This document shows positions 1 through 11,400 of a stretch of DNA of 64,000 bases, piece after piece (positions within the stretch are counted from its first letter, which is position 1; every line of letters begins with the position of its first letter). The notes below the pieces were generated by a model. That model saw only the letters and a program-made list of their open reading frames with translations. It made no database searches and was not told the DNA's origin. Made by a program: the position numbers and the translations under genes. The stretch covers positions 21,213-85,212 of the forward strand of contig LUCM01007907.1 of the NCBI GenBank assembly GCA_008360955.1. The letters are read 5' to 3'. Origin of the DNA: Fasciolopsis buskii. Taxonomy: Eukaryota; Platyhelminthes; Trematoda; Plagiorchiida; Fasciolidae.

Positions 1-208
1 CTCCCACAAGGCTTGATAACTGAAGCGATCTGATACAACGTGAAGTTGGCAGTATCAACTTACAGTATTTCACTGTAGGATTGGCGAAATCATTTACCTA
101 TGCGATACTTGGGGAATGAAACACGGAGAATGCTGAAAGACAACCTCATCTGGGAAGCTGTATTTCTGGAAACGTTGGCAAGGAGGAGAAAATTTCTATG
201 CGTACATC

Positions 209-711
209 AAAGCCAAGTCAGCTTTTTCTAAGCTCAAGCGCCCATGGCGCTGACATGACATCAGTTCAGCCTTTAAATGTCTGGTACATAATACCACCCT
301 GCACCCTGCACCACTGTATGGTTGTGAAATAGGGACCCTACGAGTTCAAGATGTTAGTCAACTGGTTGTTTAATGTCCGCCACGTACTTAGTGGTGCCCA
401 TGTTTGGTGAGGGCACCGCGTCAGCAACGTTGAAGCGCGCAGCCGAACGTTTGGGACGATCGACTCCACGGTAGGAAGGGCTACATCGTGCAATCGTCTC
501 CGATGACTTGTTCCCGTACTGGAAATTCCTGCCCAACGCTTGCCGCTGTGCTTTGTTCGCTCCACCGGGACCGGTGCAGCAAAAGGAGCATGGAGGTCAA
601 GGAATGACTTGGCGCAGAATGGAAATGCTAACAGAATGCCTGCCGCGAGTGGGGGCATTTTGTTGTCCAGTTGAAGCAATAGAGATCAAAAAGTGTACTG
701 GCTTGTTTTCA
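209..711 (+). mobile_element. 3' end of a degraded RTE-like non-LTR retrotransposon
   Basis: Two blocks read as the C-terminal part of an RTE-family ORF2. At 209-373 the translation gives KAKSAFSKLKRPWR, a stop, then HDISSAFK and LYGCEIGTLRVQDVSQLVV, matching the family's conserved LRHLWRR..DI.L..KGRVY...LYGCETW.LRV.D. At 508-711 it gives CALFAPPGP...GGQGMTWRRMEMLTECLPRVGA, matching the distal RALFA...W...GGQ.MTW.RGM..L...L..VG block. Between them the frame is lost. Stops and frameshifts show the copy is dead. It is the same family as the longer copy at 20.5-23.3 kb, which has the same blocks in the same order. The 5' part (endonuclease and RT core) is not visible upstream, so this is 5'-truncated or begins outside the window. 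Confidence 0.7.
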
Positions 712-1440
712 TAGTTTGAAACCGAAATTAATGGTGTGAATTGTTTCTTGTTGCAACCATCAAAAATGAAAAAAGAATGAAACGTGCATAATAAAATTAC
801 ACAAAAAAGTCGTCGCTTGTTTGTATTCATTTTTTCACCCCGCCTCGATCCAACCCCCCCCCCACTCCCCATATTGCACAATCCAAAATTAGCCAAACTG
901 AAAGGGCAGGAAACACTTGGGACATACTACTTAAATCCAAACACATTTGGCTGCGCTCAATATCCGCACGCTTACCTACATAGAGCTCCTGCGCGGTTTG
1001 ACCGGACAGTTTTGTACGCTTCAGTAGCAAATGACTGCAGCGTCATTGTTTGTTCGTCTTATATGTACGCGCCCACTGACTGCAGGCCTTCTGAGGTCAA
1101 AGACGAGTTCTGCTAGGACTTATCCCGATTACTCCGAGGTGTGCGTTCTACGGACATTGCGGTTGTTGCTGATTACTTTATCCCCAAACTTGGCTAGTTA
1201 CCAGTTGCAAAACAGCACATCAGAGCCCATTTTCTGTTCCCAACAAATGCACCGACAACAGTGGTCGACCAGACTGTTCCTGGCGAACACTCACTTCTGT
1301 CATAAAAAGCAACATCGATTCATCTAGGACCCCGTCCATCGCCCTCACAGACTGACTGATCATATTGCTACCGATCACCAGTGGTGTGGATTAATTGAGG
1401 ATTGTCGATCATTTGACCGACGATCAAGTAGATTAAGCGG
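712..1440. other. no recognisable gene
   Basis: Short frames only. There is a ten-base poly-C run near 857-866. I see no domain, repeat boundary or splice-bounded exon that can be supported. Confidence 0.4.
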
Positions 1441-1600
1441 CTGTCAACAAAAGGGTCAGAAGTTCGAATCCCAGACCTGTCGGTAGATGGTGGCAGATGG
1501 CAACTCACTGTCGGCTGGTTCCGTACGACAGTTGACCTGATGGCACCCTATGTGATCCTACGCTACTCCAAGTTTCCGGTTTAAGGTTGCCGGTCCCCCC
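1441..1600 (+). repeat. dispersed repeat, copy 1 (B-box-like core)
   Basis: This stretch carries AGTTCGAATCCCAGACCTGT near 1468-1487, a good match to a Pol III B box (GGTTCGANTCC), then a tract rich in GGCAACTCACTGTCGGCTGG and GTTGACCTGATGG. A diverged copy with the same order of blocks lies at about 4567-4710 (GGCTCAAATCCCGGATCTGT, then CAACTAGTTGTCCATCGGCT, then TTTATGCCACTCCAGG against CTACGCTACTCCAAG here). Two collinear copies 3 kb apart argue for a dispersed repeat, possibly a tRNA-derived SINE, although no clear A box was found. Confidence 0.45.
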
Positions 1601-2359
1601 GCCCTGTGTAATGGGTCCTAGTGATTGCACTCATGCATCAAGCATGTTATAGGAAAAACCCTGGCCTAAGTCTGTGGACTCAGCTCATGCAGCGATCCGA
1701 GCTTATTTCTTTTACCATAAATAACGTGAACTCCATATAAAAACATTGCCATGGAGAGCAGCGTGAGAACATACTCGAAAGAACCAGTTTTTATACTGCT
1801 TCTGAAGAAGGAAAGATTGTAAGCTGGTGTAGATCATGTCCCACGGTTTTGAATTCCGGGAGGAAAATCAAAATCAGAAGTACGACACCTAACGACAGAA
1901 ACTTGGTAAGAGTGACTGGCTGCCTGTGTGCGAAAAAGATCAAAAATCATTAGGAGGGACCGCTGAGGCCAGCTACAACGAACAAAAACCAGAATAGCGT
2001 CCGCAGAAAAGAAGCGAACCAACTAGTGACTGCAAAACAGATGCTACGGAAGAGTCCTCACGTGAATCCAGCGTTCGAATGCGGAGCGGGTCTGAGTTGT
2101 GCACAGCAGAAGATGGGCTGCAGTGATGAAATCCTTGGCGTGGAACAAAGGACCAAGTTTTCGCGCAGCCCCAGAAGCAAGCTAGGATACGAAGCGCGGC
2201 CACTAAAATGAACAACAAGTGGATAAACCGAGAAAAGTACCATCGCCTTCGGAAATGTAAACAGAAGAATCAAAGGATGTGCGAAAAACGAATGGCCTTT
2301 CAAAAAAATTAAGAGAAGTTTTGGGAGTATTAAATGTAGCATAACTGTTAGAGCACCGG
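1601..2359. other. no recognisable gene
   Basis: Only short overlapping frames on both strands. No family motif was recognised. Confidence 0.4.
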
Positions 2360-3185
2360 TTTAAGATCGGATTTTAGTGGTAGAATCGGTCACGATGTTT
2401 GCATAGTGATGAATGCAACTAGAAAGAGGACAACAGAGAGTGGCATCACCAACAAAGGAATAGATTGAGTTTCTCGTATTGGACACAGGGAGGGGAGGGG
2501 AAACCGGAACGGAACCTTGAAGAACGTCTACGTTTACAGAAAACGGCAAGGACATCACCGCACCAAACGAAAAAATTTGATGTCTACCACATGCATGTCA
2601 GGGAAAATCCGAACGTGGGCGGTTTCGCCAGAAGACCCTTGTGCCAAACTCGGTCTAGAGCCCTAGATATATCTAGCGAGAGTAGGTGTGCTTCTCCGTG
2701 GTTGAGGTCGTATCTGAATAGCACTGAGACAATTGCAAATGGATCACCCGTTGGACGATGAGGTTGGAACCATATTGGCATTCGCTCAAAAGTCCTTCGC
2801 GACCGGTAAATGAACGCAGGTGGTCGGAGAAAACAGTTTCAAATAATTTCGAAAAAGATGTGGGGGAGATCGGACGATGGCAGTTAAAGTCAGAAAGGCC
2901 GCCGCGTTTCAGAGTGAGGAGAACCATGGCGTACTTCCATGGGGTAGGAAGGGTAGAAAGTTTGACAGAAAAAGGTTATGTAAAAGAGGACCTAAATCAG
3001 AGACAGACTTTAAGGACAGATAGCTCCGGAACTTTCGGAGAAAACAGTGATTGGGGATTAACCTAATTTTAATACATTGAATTAGAGGCAAGCTGAGACG
3101 CAAAAACCTCGACTTCCTCGCGTCCAAGGATAGTAAACTGTGGAGTGGCGAAAATCGTCCCAGTCGGCCGAACCGCAGCCTCAAA
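2360..3185 (-). mobile_element. jockey/CR1-like reverse transcriptase remnant
   Basis: Read on the minus strand from high to low coordinate, this holds successive motifs of a non-LTR reverse transcriptase: HRPISPTSFSKLFETVFSDH and GREGLLSECQYG (about 2890-2780; family YRPISL.S..SKLFE..v and ..lls..QyGFR), then LDISRALDRVWHKGLLAK (about 2690-2620; family LDIS.AFDRVWH.GLL.KL), then VLQGSV (about 2530) and YSFVGDATL (2463-2437; family YSFADDATL). The catalytic FADD box is changed to FVGD and several frame changes are needed, so the copy is inactive. The motif type differs from the RTE copies elsewhere in the window, so at least two non-LTR clades are present. Confidence 0.7.
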
Positions 3186-4188
3186 ATGAATCTTAGCGAT
3201 AGGAGGTTGCGATAAGTGAATCAGATGGATGTGATAACAATAGTCTGAAGATCCAACGAGTGGAATAATGGAAACATCAAAGTAAGGAGAACGGCAGGGA
3301 GGAAAAGATCAAAAATCCTGAACACGGTTGCCGTTAAAATACCAACACCGGTTGCTACTGTTGCCATTATTGTATCGCTGGATTATGGTCCTGAAAAAAT
3401 TTGTTGTGGCCCTCGTAATTATGTCGACTTCAATGCTTTGAAAAACTCTTACACATTGTTTGATCACCTGTCACCTCCGTTCTGACTTGACTGAGACAAG
3501 CTCCGTGGATTCTATTCCTCCCTGACCTATCTGTAACTACTTGGTTATGATTATCCTTTTCTATGCCTCAGCTAGATCCTTGTACTGTGCGTAAAGTTGC
3601 CCTTCCATCTCGAACCAAGGGTTTCTTCGCTCCAGCTCATCTGCTCCTGTTGTACAATGATTAAATTCACCCCGCAATCAAATAGACCGGTCACTTGGGG
3701 GTGTTGGGCTTCATCTGCTTCCGATTCTCTTCTTGATTGAGTGCAGCGCAATGCCATTCAGCCGCTCAGTGAAGCTCCCTTAACATCGAATTTGCAAACA
3801 CTTGCCCTTGGTCGAGCGATTGCTTCGCTGTCCCTTTTCTATGGCGATTACAATGTCTTTTGGTTTTCTGAAATCACCATATTAGTCACTCTACCTTTAA
3901 CCATCTTCCGCCTATCACAGTCTCAGACCTCTAACCATCCCTACCAATCCTCTTACCATAAATGTCGCCCCATTCCCTTTCAGACGACGTTGTCCCAGAA
4001 AATGCGAAGTTGCGGTACGCCCCACCCTCATTTGTTTTCCCACCAATTTCTAAGCTCCTTAAGTCAACAAACTGGTTCCTATGTGAACGTTTCCGCGCAA
4101 TTCTTTTACATTGTCATTTAACTATGGGGTTTGCCCATTATGCGCAATAAAAATAAGGTCAATCGGGTACACGTGTGCAGCGATAAAC
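3186..4188. other. no recognisable gene
   Basis: A 126-codon plus frame at 3741-4121 is open but low in complexity, rich in Ser, Thr and Pro, with no recognisable domain. I do not call it a gene. Confidence 0.35.
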
Positions 4189-4360
4189 TCATAACTGCGG
4201 CGGATTTTTCGGCTATGTCCCAGTATTTTGTACTTTAAAAGTGCAGAGCATATGCCGGATGGCAACGCAGCTCCTGCCGATCTGTCTAGCTCATGTTCCG
4301 CATGTTCAGTGAATTTGAGTAGACGTGCCACTTCGTTTGCTAATTATGACTGCTCAGAAC
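4189..4360 (-). mobile_element. RTE-like RT fragment (after the catalytic box)
   Basis: The minus-strand reading gives ARLLKFTEHAEHELDRSAGAA followed by GICSALLKYKIL. This aligns with the RT block just after the catalytic box in the 20.5-kb RTE copy (VCLFESPDHAQRALDRLPRSAA..GMCFALSKCKVLL). The expected YADD is replaced by a stop and unrelated residues. The fragment is short and decayed. Confidence 0.55.
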
Positions 4361-4566
4361 TTCTCCCTTTGCCATTCCGATGCCCACATCCTGAAAACGC
4401 CTCAAAACACTCTCCATTGTCTTGTCGATGCCAAACGTAAACAACATAGTGAAATCGGACATCTTTGACAAACATCTCTGGGCTTTCCGAGTAAGCTTCA
4501 CAGTCCACTGTATATATTTAGAAGTATATCGCAAAGTTCTCTATTAGTCACGTGTCAGCGAAATTC

Positions 4567-4710
4567 AAGTGAATAAGCTGGCTGTTACCCAGAGGCTCAA
4601 ATCCCGGATCTGTCGGTCACTGTGGTGCTATACAGCAACTAGTTGTCCATCGGCTCGTTATCGCGGCTGATTTACTGAGCATTTACGTGGTTTTATGCCA
4701 CTCCAGGTCG
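4567..4710 (+). repeat. dispersed repeat, copy 2
   Basis: Diverged copy of the element at 1441-1600: B-box-like GGCTCAAATCCCGGATCTGT, then the CAACTAG...CGGCTCG tract and GCCACTCCAGG in the same order and at similar spacing. It lies on the same strand as copy 1. Confidence 0.4.
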
Positions 4711-5149
4711 TTTGCCATCACCCCCAAGCGCACTGAACGGATCATAATGGCTGTGGCGCAGACAGTTTCCTGTAGCATGCAGCGAGGCAGTGACCTTTGG
4801 GGGCGAGAACTGGCAACAGCCAGTGTAATATGCCAACCACGGGACAGTGCTCTTTTAGGGAGTTCGCAAGCACAAATCCTGAAACTGAGTAAAAAAAGAA
4901 CAACGTGAGCCGAAGCCCAGTATGCAAATCAGCCGGCATGAATACTTACGCAATCTCAGGCCAGAGCTGCCTGCCCCCTGGATTGTTGACAAGGGACGGC
5001 CACCATCCATGTGGTCAGCCGTAAATAAGATAAGCTCATGCCGACTGAATAACCAGATGAAGATTAGCAGTGACAGTGTCGAAGATGTGGTAGGTTTTCG
5101 CTTGAAAAGTGATCTCCCAAAATACTTCACAAGAGACCGCTAGTGGCAG

Positions 5150-5350
5150 TGCGACGTGATGGGTGTGACCCAAAAGCCCAAAAATGGTCACTGTCCCATG
5201 TCGTGTTCCAGTTACCTTTCAGTTTCAGTGAAATATCAGACGGTTGTCACAAGCGCTTCCGTCCACCGAACTCGATATACGCGTCTTTACCTCCACTACC
5301 GACCTACCCACATTCGACAAACTTCGTCGCCTCCGATGGAGTAAGCCAAG
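5150..5350 (-). mobile_element. RTE-like fragment (connection region)
   Basis: The minus-strand translation contains GGRKRL, a stop, then QPSDISLKLKGNWNT. This aligns with LKHLWRRPDISLKLKGRVYC of the RTE copy at 20.5-23.3 kb. The antisense readings of the two places also share SVKYQ...TSASV, as expected for homologous DNA. It is a separate insertion or rearranged piece from the one at 4.2 kb, because the order of blocks on the minus strand would be wrong for one element. Confidence 0.55.
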
Positions 5351-5969
5351 ACTCTCGTATATCAGTAGGCCCATTCAATTTTGCCATATTTTCTACAGAA
5401 CTATTTATCTGCCATTTACCACAGTCGCGTTTAACTGCTTTCAAGCAAACGGGTTTTATAACTTAGAGTATGCCTATTTTATCGCTTTTCTGATTCACAG
5501 TGCACAGGCAATTCAGTGCATGTTGCGCCGCTTGGCGGTTGAGGTTTATGGGTGCGATATAAATTTTGCATTTTCAAAACACCAGATACCTCTTCAGGAT
5601 GAACGAACAACATGGTTGCGCATTTACTGCCAACTCACCAATAAAAGAGGAAAGCCAAGAGCATAGTTTTGTGGGGCGACTTAGGTCAACAGATGGAGCA
5701 GCCAATCACAGGGTTTGGTACTGTGAGCCTTTTGCAGCCACGTAGCAATTTGCAATCGCGCAGTATGGAAAGTCACGTTAATTTCAAAATAATTTGGAAA
5801 GCATAAGCGGTTGTCGAGAAATGACCAGAAAATTGAAATCTGCGATGCAAAAACAACAAATTGGACGCTGTCCGTGACAGAATAAATGTCATTGTTTTCT
5901 CTCGTAAACTGGCAATGGTAAAGGTCCGTTTCGTTTTACACGGTCGTCATCTGCCAGAGGATAAGTCGA

Positions 5970-6380
5970 ATGATTTGTAGTAGACCAGATGATTTATCCG
6001 CCTATCCGGCGACAATCCATAGTCAAACACCGATGTCCTTGAAATGTCACTTGTGTCTGGAAGCGAGCAATGCCGATGCGCGACGTCGCCCGTTGGATGC
6101 ACACAGTCGTCCTTCAGGTAAAATAGTCGCTCTACACCACCTTCGGTCGTTGGGACACGTATTGCATTTGCCTGTTTATCGGCTATCTTTTTGCACTCTT
6201 TTAGCACGCGCTGGGCAAGGCGGGAAGAATCGACATGGCGGCCAGGCTGCGATTTCATTTATAGGTATGATAAATTAGTTTCACTTTTGGGCTCGTTTAA
6301 CGCTTTTCGCATGCCTGGCTTGGAACCAAGAGATCAGAATTGCTACTGGTTGGAGATGCCGGGAAATTTGGCTTAGGACA
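5970..6380 (+). mobile_element. RTE-like 3' end
   Basis: The plus strand reads HHLRSLGHVLHLPVYRLSF, then LARAGQGGKNRHGGQAAIS, then after a frameshift MPGLEPRDQNCYWLEMPGNL. These match the RTE tail order HRLRWLGHVLRMP.HRLP...LFA..G.GWKK.RGGQ.MTW, then RLPGWGPRD...WLET..DMA. The fragment ends at the expected C-terminal stop near 6374-6376. It shows at least one frameshift. The minus-strand 103-codon frame over the same bases is a shadow of this fragment. Confidence 0.65.
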
Positions 6381-7795
6381 GGAGTCAGTGGTACGGATGG
6401 AATGTTGTCTGCATACAGAGATAAGTCCTTTGAGAAATAATCTGAAAACAAAAAAATCGTGAAATTTTGGATTGGAACCACAAGAGAAAACAATTTGCTG
6501 CTTGTGGCTAATGATTTTTCCCCTTTTATCGCCCTCAGCGAATTTTCGTTCACATGTAGCTGATTTGGCACCAAGCTTGCTTGCAATTCGCTGTGTAATA
6601 TATATGTAATTATACTAATGATAATGGGTATATTTCTCGAAATTCGAGAGTCATGCGCAAAGCAAGATCAAATTTACACACAGATGGCGCTGTGGAAATC
6701 GCAAAACAAAAATTTAGTCGTGAAGATCCAATGTCTGTGCTTCCTCTCATGAACATAACCCGCAATAAGATGGGCTAATCACGAGTTTTTGGGCTTCAAA
6801 TCAGAACTAGGTAGTCCATCGCCGAACTGACTATGATTCGCATACTACGAATCAATCTATGTTCAAACGCATCAAAGGTGCGCATCGCCGGCGCATAATT
6901 TGGCTGAGAAGAAATGGTGGGTGTTGTCAAGTGGCCGGGTTCGTCAAAGATCAGGAGGGAAAAATGGTAAAGATGGAGACCGATATGGATGTAGTAGAGG
7001 GGTGGAGAAGAGTCAAAATCACACTGGATATCATATGAGGTGGATGGAGAATGGCAATCAACAACATTCACCAGTTAAAGAATGCTTAAAATGAAACAGC
7101 AGGAAACCTTCAAAGTTGCATCAGACAATTTACGGGACGAAAATATATATGAATAGTTTTTGACAGAAAAACAGTCGAACTTACAGAAATGTTCACTGGA
7201 CTTATGCGGCCGGGAGCGGATTGTGATGTGTGGCGGGATGTAAACGGGTACGTGTAAGATTACCAGTCAATCCTTAAATACGCTTGCCATGAATGAAATG
7301 TGTCGTCCTTGTTTAATATTGGAGATTATGATGTTCTGTGGCGGTACGGGTCTGGAGGTTGGGGGATTGCGCGGCATTTCAGTAGTGTTAATAACTGTTC
7401 GGACAATCGTGATGGTCCATCTGAGATGAGGCACCCTGGGCGGTCATTAGCTTCCCGTGGCTTGTTTTAGGGTCGCGCGGCCAGGTTTCGGAGCATCAGA
7501 TCCGGATAGCGGCTGCCTAACGGGGATGGGCAACCGTCGCAAAGAATGGAGTGGAGCTTTCGGTAAGAGTTTGCGTTGCATCTGCGGTCACTGGCGAGCC
7601 TGGAAAAGAGCCGGAGAGGGGACAGTCTGGAATTTGTTCCGGCTGGTGTTGAGGTGAGTAAACAAAAATGGGAACAGTGATAAAAGTCATTTTCTAACGA
7701 AGATTACAGGGACCAGATAACTTTCATAAAACACGCAGGGGTAGTTTCCGTCGACGAGACGATTACGGCAAACATCGGCTGCTTCCACCCTGTAC
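6381..7795. other. no recognisable gene
   Basis: Short frames only, and no domain or repeat recognised. Confidence 0.4.
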
Positions 7796-7855
7796 AATAT
7801 ATAGCTCAGTCGGTCATGTGGTTTATGGTCCTTATTTGAAACGCGTTCCTATTCA
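7796..7855 (+). repeat. tRNA-like SINE head (A box and weak B box)
   Basis: TAGCTCAGTCGG at 7802-7813 is a textbook tRNA A box. About 25 bases later GAAACGCGTTCC resembles a degenerate B box. The tract between (GGTTTATGGTC) also appears, slightly altered, in the minus-strand element at 40.5 kb (GGTTTGGTCG). No cloverleaf can be folded, so this is a tRNA-derived repeat and not a tRNA gene. Confidence 0.4.
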
Positions 7856-7892
7856 TCTTCCGAAATCTTCGCAGATGCAGATTACAATGGTC

Positions 7893-7925
7893 TGATGGGA
7901 CGGCTAGCGCAATGGTTAGAGAATG
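7893..7925 (+). repeat. second tRNA-like A box
   Basis: GGCTAGCGCAATGGTTAGAG at about 7902-7921 matches the A-box and D-arm consensus of a tRNA (TRGYNNARNGG). No matching anticodon stem or acceptor is visible. It is probably another SINE head or a decayed tRNA pseudogene. Confidence 0.3.
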
Positions 7926-9869
7926 AATTCAATAGTTGTTCTGTTTGCGGAACTCTACTGGTTTACGGGCCCGGTGTACATGCTACGGGGTGTCAGTTAA
8001 AACTGATCATGTGATCTACCGCCGATGTTTACTACTTCCAGTTGACAAGAAAGAGCATAACTGAATGGGTCGCGGATGACAGTGTGGGCTGGATGCTAGG
8101 ACAGGATACGTTGCGAGAAATCGTAGAGAGAAGAGAACGGAGAAGCATAAGAATATTGAGATCGGTAGTTTGTGTTTGAACAAGACGATAGCAACTTGCA
8201 CCTCATGGTAGTTTCAGTAAGCTTGCATGAATAATTAAGAAGGAAGAACGACGGCAGCTGGTGCAGACGTCAGCATACGTACCAGGTGTGCGGTTGGGAG
8301 AACGGGGACATGTTAAAAATAGAGGGGTGGGTGGTGAAGCATAAGTGGATAGTCCGATGAGCTACTTCCCCAGACCGTCCAAAAAAGTAGCCAAACGCTT
8401 ATCTACCGAACAAAGGCTGTGCGGGGTTTCCCTTTTCTCAGGGTGATGTCTGGGCTGATGGCGTACATATCCGTCGCAAAAGGTAACCCATTTTCTCGCA
8501 GCCCAAACATGCTTTGGTTGCTGGGGTCAACCTGATCCAGCAGAGTTATTTTCGTTGTTTCTCTAACAAAGGAATTGTTGAGCCCATATAAGTAATTTCC
8601 GTAGTTCCGACGCCCGACCCTCATTTTCCGCGTTGTTTATTTCGCAACTGCTGATGGTGGTCTGTTTTCCCCACGTTCGGAGGTGCTGAGGCAAACCTGT
8701 CGCAGCCATTTGGGTTTTCGCACGGACTAAAGAAACAAAGGTGGGGATAAGCAAACACACGGAGGATGGTGATTTATGCCGCAAAACACAGACCCGTAGG
8801 CAGGGCTCCATCATCCTCAATGCCTTGTCTTGCTTTCATTAACGAGTGCTGCTTGAAACTTAATAATGTGGAACTGTGTGTTGCGTAAGCGACTCAGATC
8901 GTCTGTGTGACGTGGACAGATTTTCCTTTTTATAAATGAAACTAGGCTGGGTACTTAAGGGAAAGGAGTCTACCTGGTTCGTGTTGGCAGGTTATTGGGG
9001 AGCAAGATGAGTGGGCAGAAACAGCAAAATGAACCTCGAATATGTTACCTGATGGAATGTCTACGAAGAGAGAAACTAGTTCCGGCAATACCCAGCATAA
9101 CGACAGGATCCTTTATGTTGGCAGAGTAAATCAGAGGCATAGAAATCTATCGGGACAGGAAGCCGGGGTGAGAAGACCAATATAAGGAGGGTTACTTGCG
9201 GTTATAGCTGTCATAGAATCCAGCAGCCCTCTGATATCACGGACATTAATGTTATTTAATGTTGTTGGCTGAGATCCCGGTTTTGAAGATATTACTGTAG
9301 TAACTGTAACAGTCCTAACCAAACTTCGTACGCCCGAGTCTCTGAGAGATAAGGGTCGTATATGCGAATAATGGTCTGAACAATCAGCAGTTTCCGGACT
9401 TCGTTTTTGAAGGCGATGTTAGACTGCTGGGGTAATGAATTTTACAAGGAACAATATTTCACAATAAACCGGTCCGAACAAGGGTTGGCTAACAATGAAG
9501 GACTTATGTGGAAGGGTGACCAGGGTAGTATCGAGAAGTATGAAAGTGAATGGGAAAGCGGGGAGGAAATATCCATGGTATTTGCACGTCTACCAGTTGG
9601 GAAGCGTTGAGTCTAGTGGTGGGCCAAGGGTAGGTTTCTCCCTAAAAAGGTTACGGCTATTCCATTTACCCCGCGATCAGCGAGGGTTGATCTTCGGTGC
9701 TGGCCAAATTAGGTTTGTATACTAAGTTCTCTTGCGCCCTCAGATTGAGTGTTATGGGAAGGAGAGGGGTGAAATGTGTATTTAAAAATCGATGGCTGAC
9801 TCAAAGGCAGGATCTTCCGAGATAGGGGTGTTGGTCAATTGGAGGACCTGGGTGACACTTAGGTAAGTA
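7926..9869. other. no recognisable gene
   Basis: Scattered short frames on both strands, with no motif, repeat or splice-bounded exon that can be supported. Confidence 0.4.
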
Positions 9870-11400
9870 TTTAAGGCAGCCTTAGAACTGGATTGGCTCC
9901 GTAGGCACCGAATGCTAATCGGAAGTTTGTTTCAAAGTTTGGCATAAACACAAGAAAGAAATCCCACCTTAAAGAGGATTTGGCGATTTCTGCCTGGATG
10001 GTTAGGGGCCTATGGCGGGGAGAGTAGGGGCTGGCAGAGAAGAATATCAGTGGGTCGGTGGAAAAGAAACGTCTATTCACCAGGTTATGCGGAATAGCCA
10101 GGTTAACTTTTAGTCGCCTTAGCTAAAGTGGCCCAAGTTTGAGGGCTAGACAGCGTTCCTTGTAATTCGGAGTCGTCGACCAACTTATCACCTGCCTAGT
10201 GAAACGTCTCTAAATGCTTTCAATGGAGATCCCATCCGACTTTGACATGCTGGAGTATATCAAAGTGCCATACTCGCGGAGTGGTCGAACGTGTGTTTTA
10301 TAAAATTTTGAGGATGCTGTCGGATAATTTCATTGTGCAAAATTCAAACTTCCATTTCTCCTAGCTTTGGCCGACTGAATAACTGCATACTCTAAGAAAT
10401 TTAGAGAGGCTAAGTAATTGAAACCAAGGTCACGGATTGAGGGTTTACATGCAATGGGAGATCCAAGCAGCGAAATTAAATCTTTAGGCAGTATTCACCC
10501 ACATGTGATTATTTCAGTCTCATCGGCAGAGAAGCTCATCATCCAGGAGGTGCACCATTCATCTAAAGCAGCCAAATCGGCACGAATTTCTCTAATTGCA
10601 GTACTAACTTCATTTGACTTAAGAGAGTAAACTATTTTTATGTCATCAGCAAACAAGAGAGGAACGCCGTGAGATATTGAATTTAGTGCATTATGAATGT
10701 ACATATGGAATAGCAGGGGACCAAGCACGCTGCCTTGTATGACGCCACTGGTAATAGGTCTGGGATTGGAGGTGACGCCGTCAATGGATACCATCTGTGA
10801 TCTTTGGGTTAGGTAAGACGAGAGCCCGGATAGAAGAGGATCGGTGAGGCCAAAGGAGCTTATTTCGGATAAAAGGTGCAAATGAGGGACATGGTCAAAG
10901 GCCTTGGACATATCGAGATAGATGACTGCGAATGCCANNNNNNNNNNNNNNNNNNNNNNNNNNNNNNNNNNNNNNNNNNNNNNNNNNNNNNNNNNNNNNN
11001 NNNNNNNNNNNNNNNNNNNNNNNNNNNNNNNNNNNNNNNNNNNNNNNNNNNNNNNNNNNNTCCATAACTCTGGAGATAAACAGGTCGTGTGGTTGATGGA
11101 CGGCATTGGACATCATTGCAGAGACCGATTCCTATGGATAGAGTTATTAATAGAGTGCTTCCAGTTTGACCGGACCTAATTTGACCAAGGTTAAGTGCAG
11201 TGTGTAACAGGTTGAAGCAGTAGCAAAGGTTAGGTTCAGGGCCAACAACTAGAGAAAGATGATTGAGGAGATGCCATCAGGGCCTTGGTAAGACCCCGAT
11301 TTGAAATTGGCTAATGTCGTCCAAAGTCCTTAACATCATAGGACACAGCAGATAAAGTTGTTATTTCCTATTCTGTAGTTCGGGGTGGGTCGCCGGACTG
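9870..11400 (-). mobile_element. jockey/CR1-like LINE, RT and C-terminal part
   Basis: Minus strand, high to low coordinate. YQGPDGISSIIFL near 11290-11250 is the GPDGI start of a non-LTR RT. The assembly gap follows. Then come AVIYLDMSKAFDHVPH (about 10935-10888), SGVIQGSVLGPLLF (about 10755-10710) and LLFADDIKIVYS (10660-10625), with an intact FADD catalytic box. After 10495 the reading continues in other frames: SIRDLGFNYLASLNF, then FYKTHVRPLREYGTLIYS near 10310-10260 (family ..YK..VRP.LEYG...WSP), then NRRFFSTDPLIFF to 9871. Domain order and length suit the 3' two-thirds of a non-LTR ORF2. The endonuclease is not recognised upstream. Frameshifts in the C-terminal part mean it is inactive. 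Confidence 0.75.
10938..11060. other. assembly gap (123 Ns)
   Basis: A run of unknown bases lies inside the LINE RT, between its GPDGI block and its DMSKAFDHV block. A multicopy element collapsing during assembly would explain a gap here. Confidence 0.95.

Noticed and set aside
5947..6258. 103-codon minus frame
   Set aside because: It is antisense to an RTE tail whose conserved blocks read on the plus strand.
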